Below, piece after piece: positions 17,011-19,827 of a DNA stretch of 19,827 nt; position 1 is the first letter of the stretch; the number at the start of each line of letters is the position of its first letter. The translations under genes were made by a program, and so were the position numbers. The stretch comes from JACQXM01 sp964569425 (lineage in GTDB: Bacteria; Planctomycetota; Phycisphaerae; UBA1845), in NCBI GenBank assembly GCA_964569425.1, contig CAZMVD010000073.1:1-19827 (forward strand). Direction: 5' to 3'. Under the pieces are notes generated by a model. It ran no database searches. It was not told the origin of the DNA and saw nothing but the letters and a program-made list of their open reading frames with translations.

Positions 17011-17022
17011 CTATTGTCGAAG

Positions 17023-17112
17023 ACCCCTGCGGGGTCACGTCGGCGTAACTGCGGCGTACGAACGAGGAGCCCTGCGGGGTCTGTTCGACGAGATTGCAGC
17101 GTACGGACGAGC
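17023..17112. repeat. Two 45-bp tandem repeats, each starting with a hairpin
   Basis: Units 17023-17067 and 17068-17112 each begin with ACCCCTGCGGGGTC or AGCCCTGCGGGGTC and end with TGCRGCGTACGRACGAG; by eye they agree at about 34 of 45 positions. The last one ends 35 bases from the MFS stop codon, so these stems could affect the 3' end of that transcript. Confidence 0.85.
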
Positions 17113-17146
17113 CGAGCAACTGGGCCGTTGTTGGACAGATGAAACG

Positions 17147-18493
17147 TCAACGTCTTTCTCGGTTCATGGAACCAGCAAGCGAATCGGTGTTGCGCCCAAA
17201 CCGTGCAAAGAAGAGGGCCGCCCCGATCAGCCCGATGACCCCGGCCGCGGTGAATGCCACCGTCGGGCCGAGGCCGGGGCGCAGCCAATCGCCCAGGATC
17301 CACAACCCCGCGCCCACCGGAGAGGCCCACATCACCGCGACACTGCGCACGCTCCAGTAGAGCCCAATGGCCTGCGTGCGAACCTCCGGCGGCACCAGGT
17401 CGGCCACCATGGCTTTGCGTGCCGGCTCGCCGATCTCGCGCAGCCCGCCCACCACGAACGCCAGCGCCAGCCCCACAAACCCCAGCGTCGGCCCCAGCAG
17501 CACCAGGCTCAGCGGAAACAACGCGAAAAACAAAAAGGTCAGCCCGATGTAGGGCTTTTTCGCCAGCCCCGCGCGACTGGCCAATGGGCCGATCACCACG
17601 TACAGCACCACGTTGGTCACCGCCTGAATGGAAAGCAGTACCGACTGGTAGAACGCCGCCCCCTTGTTCGGCTCGTCGGCAAGTAGTGGCACGCAGAAGA
17701 TGATGATGAACGGGCCCGCGAGCCCCTCCGCCCAGCGGGCGAAGATATCGGCGGCCAGCAGGCGGCGCAGCTCGGGACTGAAACGGCCCAGCAGCGCCCG
17801 CGGCCGGTGGATGGCCGTGGCACTGTCGCGGCTGGCGGTGCGCATGTAGCGCCATTGCAGGGCTGCGGCCGCGAGCACCAGGGCGCAGGCGATCAGCGCG
17901 GTGAGGCGAACGCCACCCTCGCGCCCGAAGTACCAGACGAACGGCGCGGCGACCACATAGGCGGCGATGCGCGACACGCGGCGGAAGATGGCCTGGAGCG
18001 AAAAGGCCATGGTGCGGCGGTCGGGCGGGAGCGAATCACCCACCACGGTAATGGTCGCCGGCCCGGCGATGGCATCCCATGCGAAGATGAAGGGAATGGC
18101 CAGAAACACCGCGATCCACGACTGCCACAGGGCCAGAATCGCCAGCCCCACCAGCGGCACGAAGTTGAACAGCAGCAGCGAGCGGCGGGTGTTGAAGCAC
18201 CCCGCGATCGCTCCGCCGATGAAATAGTGGATCGCCTCCAGCGCGTCGCGGTAGAATCCGTAGAGCCCAATGAGCAGCAGAATCCACACCTCGCCCGCGC
18301 CGGCGCGTGTGCGGAGGGCCTTGAGGTACTCGGGAATCAGCGGCGACCACAATTCCGTACTGGCGGTGACCAGCAGAATCGTCCCGAGCAGCGCCAGCGT
18401 GGATGAGTTAATGCCCAGGAAACGCCGCCATGGGGCGGACGGAACGGCAGGCGGGATGGATCGGTCGTCGGCCACTAGACTCCGGCTCCGCAT
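17147..18493 (-). CDS. Major facilitator superfamily transporter
   Basis: A 448-residue inner-membrane protein with about twelve hydrophobic helices, the first near STLALLGTILLVT (residues 30-42) and the last near GVIGLIGAALFF. The halves are separated by a basic loop (residues 206-235). Cytoplasmic loops include GDSLPPDRRTMAFSLQAIFR and, in the second half, VPPEVRTQAIGLYWSVRS; these repeated PP-x-x-R-x-x-A motifs are typical of MFS efflux-type permeases. The substrate cannot be told. ATG 18493 has no strong ribosome binding site. It is divergent from the DinB gene and lies upstream of, and in line with, the cytochrome gene but 700 bases from it. Confidence 0.88.
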   Translation of the reverse strand: MRSRSLVADDRSIPPAVPSAPWRRFLGINSSTLALLGTILLVTASTELWSPLIPEYLKALRTRAGAGEVWILLLIGLYGFYRDALEAIHYFIGGAIAGCFNTRRSLLLFNFVPLVGLAILALWQSWIAVFLAIPFIFAWDAIAGPATITVVGDSLPPDRRTMAFSLQAIFRRVSRIAAYVVAAPFVWYFGREGGVRLTALIACALVLAAAALQWRYMRTASRDSATAIHRPRALLGRFSPELRRLLAADIFARWAEGLAGPFIIIFCVPLLADEPNKGAAFYQSVLLSIQAVTNVVLYVVIGPLASRAGLAKKPYIGLTFLFFALFPLSLVLLGPTLGFVGLALAFVVGGLREIGEPARKAMVADLVPPEVRTQAIGLYWSVRSVAVMWASPVGAGLWILGDWLRPGLGPTVAFTAAGVIGLIGAALFFARFGRNTDSLAGSMNRERR

Positions 18494-18713
18494 CGCAATG
18501 CGGGGATTGTCGATGGGCGATTGTCACTTGTCGACCGCATGGCCGAAACCTGCGAGAAGGCGGGGGCGAACGCGAAATGCAGAGAGGCCACGAGCGTTAC
18601 GAACTTTGGCAACGAGTTCGACTTGCATTTGCAGCAGCCACCTGCTGCAATGACCCCATCGCGCAAACGACCTTTCGGACTCTCAGGGCGAGAAGGAAGC
18701 GAAGGAAAGCTCC
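18494..18713. other. Divergent intergenic region with a 9-bp inverted repeat
   Basis: This 220-base space separates the MFS and DinB genes. Its main structure is TTGCAGCAG (18629-18637) with its exact complement CTGCTGCAA (18642-18650) around CCAC. A plus-strand frame crossing the region (from 18521) overlaps the DinB start and shows no recognisable protein sequence. Confidence 0.55.
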
Positions 18714-19208
18714 ATGAACATTCGAGCCGCGTTGAAGAGTCAATACCATGCGGCCATGGCCATGCTGCGCCAGGCGATGGATCATTGTCCGGACGACCTG
18801 TGGAACGGCGGGGGGTATCCCGTTCCGTTCTGGCGGGTGGCGTATCACACGCTGTATTTCACGCACCTGTACCTGCAACAGACCGAAGCCGAGTTTCGCC
18901 CGTGGGAACACCACCGCGACGACTACCATGACCTGCCCTGGCCGACGGATCGGGCCGCGCCGATCGAAGATCCCTACACCCGGGCGCAGTTGCTCGATTA
19001 CTGGCAAAGGTGCGACGGCATGATCGACGACGCGGTGGACGGGCTGGACCTCGACGCTACATCCAGCGGATTCTCCTGGCACAAGTCGATGCCGAAGCTG
19101 GACCACCAACTGCAAAACCTCCGCCACATCCAGCACCACGCGGCCATACTCTCAGGGCGGCTGCGGCTGGCGAACGCCGCGGAAGTGGAGTGGGTACGGT
19201 CGGGGTAG
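18714..19208 (+). CDS. DinB-fold family protein
   Basis: A 164-residue protein of the DinB/YfiT-like four-helix bundle family. Metal-binding histidines are expected at His45 (WRVAYHTLYF) and in the C-terminal HIQHHAAILSGRL, where His138 and His142 have the usual spacing. The first helix begins LKSQYHAAMAML. Family members are small cytoplasmic metal-dependent proteins, some acting as thiol transferases; the reaction of this one is unknown. A GAAGGAAAG sequence precedes the ATG. It is transcribed away from the MFS gene, and a decayed lyase fragment follows on the other strand. Confidence 0.85.
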   Translation: MNIRAALKSQYHAAMAMLRQAMDHCPDDLWNGGGYPVPFWRVAYHTLYFTHLYLQQTEAEFRPWEHHRDDYHDLPWPTDRAAPIEDPYTRAQLLDYWQRCDGMIDDAVDGLDLDATSSGFSWHKSMPKLDHQLQNLRHIQHHAAILSGRLRLANAAEVEWVRSG

Positions 19209-19309
19209 TATCCCCTCGCCCATTCATGGAAGGTAGTCATCCCCGCTTGTCGAAGGAGCAAGAGAAGCCGGCAGGATCGGCGGGAATTCAACCCCCGAGA
19301 GAAACACCT

Positions 19310-19522
19310 TCAATTCGGTCGACTCGAAGTCGGCTTGGCTGCCGCGCGCTTGGCACGCATCCACTGTTTGCTGGTCAGCGGCCGATCGAGCGCGGTGGCG
19401 ATTACTTCTGCTGCGTCGATGACCTTGGCCAGATCGACTCCGCGGGGAATGCTCATGCGGTGGAGCAGATGCTCCGGGGCCTCGGTCGCGACCTTGCCCG
19501 CGGCGCCGGTTGCAAATGGGCA
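19310..19522 (-). pseudogene. C-terminal remnant of hydroxymethylglutaryl-CoA lyase
   Basis: In one minus-strand frame, codons from 19522 to the TGA at 19310 encode 70 residues matching the end of HMG-CoA lyase: CPFATGAAGKVATE (the catalytic-cysteine loop, CPFAPGA-x-GNVATE in the family), then a helix, IPRGVDLAKVIDAAEVIATA, and LDRPLTSKQW. The frame stays open for about 33 codons further upstream to an in-frame stop but has no start codon, and that part does not resemble the enzyme (the expected GLGG before the Cys is replaced). The barrel that makes up the rest of the enzyme is absent. I read it as a truncated, dead fragment left by a deletion or rearrangement. A programmed or assembly break is less likely because no enzyme sequence was seen in the other frames upstream. 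Confidence 0.7.
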
Positions 19523-19547
19523 AGCGCAGTTCCGAGCGCGGCATTCG

Positions 19548-19576
19548 TTGCAGATCGACTGTTCCTGTGCTATATG
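19548..19576 (+). promoter_or_regulatory. Possible promoter of the gene starting at 19765
   Basis: TTGCAG (19548-19553) and TATATG (19571-19576) are 17 bases apart. The -35 match is weak. If used, it gives a leader of about 180 bases before ATG 19765. Confidence 0.3.
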
Positions 19577-19764
19577 CTCTGCGGTTGGCCGAATCTCACG
19601 CGGAAGTGCAGGTCGGCGCGTTCAGTAACGTTGACGGCCGGCTCGGGCGCTGGCTCGCGGTGTGCCGATCCGGATCGTTCGTCCGCACCGGCTTTCGACA
19701 CGCCCTCCAGATATGGGTATCGTTCGTTTGCTGCATCTAGTCATTCAGACATAGGAGAATTCTC

Positions 19765-19827
19765 ATGAGCTTGTCTCAGGTTTCGCGACCTACCCTGATT
19801 GCCGGGGGCGCCGTCATCGCGCTGGCC
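19765..19827 (+). CDS. Start of an exported or membrane-anchored protein (cut by window end)
   Basis: Twenty-one codons are visible: MSLSQVSRPT followed by the hydrophobic LIAGGAVIALA. A good ribosome binding site, ATAGGAGAA, lies just ahead of the ATG. The profile fits a signal peptide or N-terminal membrane anchor. The family cannot be told from so short a piece. Confidence 0.65.
   Translation, partial: MSLSQVSRPTLIAGGAVIALA

Larger units (their letters stand above)
16429..17146. other. Non-coding region rich in hairpins between MFS and cytochrome b genes
   Basis: About 700 bases without a supported gene. The part from 16429 to 16750 shows nothing I can identify. From 16758 onward it is a mosaic of palindromes and repeats, listed separately. 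An open frame (16597-16938, plus) crosses the hairpins; only its last 30 or so residues look protein-like (see findings). Confidence 0.7.
19209..19764. other. Region between DinB and the last gene, mostly degenerate
   Basis: No intact gene was found in these 556 bases. They hold the HMG-CoA lyase remnant (minus strand) and a promoter-like element, listed separately. The long plus-strand frames crossing the region look like random GC-rich translations. Confidence 0.6.

Noticed and set aside
17023..17112. CRISPR array
   Set aside because: Only two degenerate units directly joined, no spacers of constant length between identical repeats, and no cas gene nearby.
18521..18931. 136-codon plus frame overlapping the DinB start
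   Set aside because: Overlaps the well-supported DinB gene in another frame and has no recognisable sequence.

Overview
This GC-rich window (AT-rich only in short promoter stretches) comes from a bacterial draft assembly: a run of ten Ns interrupts one gene. Several features point to Planctomycetota or a close environmental relative, at moderate confidence: a cytochrome b fused to two c-type haem domains, a secreted Tyr/Arg/Pro-rich repeat protein, a SUF system using SufU, and hairpin-rich intergenic repeats. No rRNA or tRNA gene was seen.

Layout. (1) 1-1276: the 3' end of an (alpha/alpha)6-barrel glycoside hydrolase converges on a PfkB/fructokinase-type sugar kinase, suggesting sucrose or fructose use. 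(2) 1698-4871: a very large MscK/KefA-type mechanosensitive channel that stops just after its beta domain. (3) 4982-12922, all minus strand: a zinc alcohol dehydrogenase and a small glutaredoxin-like protein, then an AT-rich promoter/operator region, then an Rrf2-family regulator followed by sufB, sufC, sufD, sufS, sufU and a SufT-like DUF59 gene. Five junctions in this block are 4-base ATGA overlaps, so translation is probably coupled. The regulator, leading its own operon behind a promoter with a dyad between -35 and -10, probably autoregulates Fe-S cluster supply. (4) 13168-14458: a secreted YRP-repeat protein with a strong terminator, and a MarR-type regulator behind a good sigma70-like promoter. 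(5) 14524-16428: a cytochrome b / dihaem cytochrome c fusion that keeps one bis-His haem pair but lacks both ligands of the second b haem, with no Rieske gene beside it. (6) 16429-17146: non-coding DNA packed with hairpins, inverted repeats and a 45-bp tandem repeat. (7) 17147-19208: an MFS transporter divergent from a DinB-fold protein. (8) 19209-19827: a start-less C-terminal remnant of HMG-CoA lyase, a promoter-like element, and the first 21 codons of a membrane or exported protein.

The points most worth checking are the cytochrome b without a second haem site, the operator-like dyad at the suf promoter, the repeat cluster, the decayed lyase fragment and the sufD assembly gap, whose frame arithmetic suggests the Ns are an artefact.
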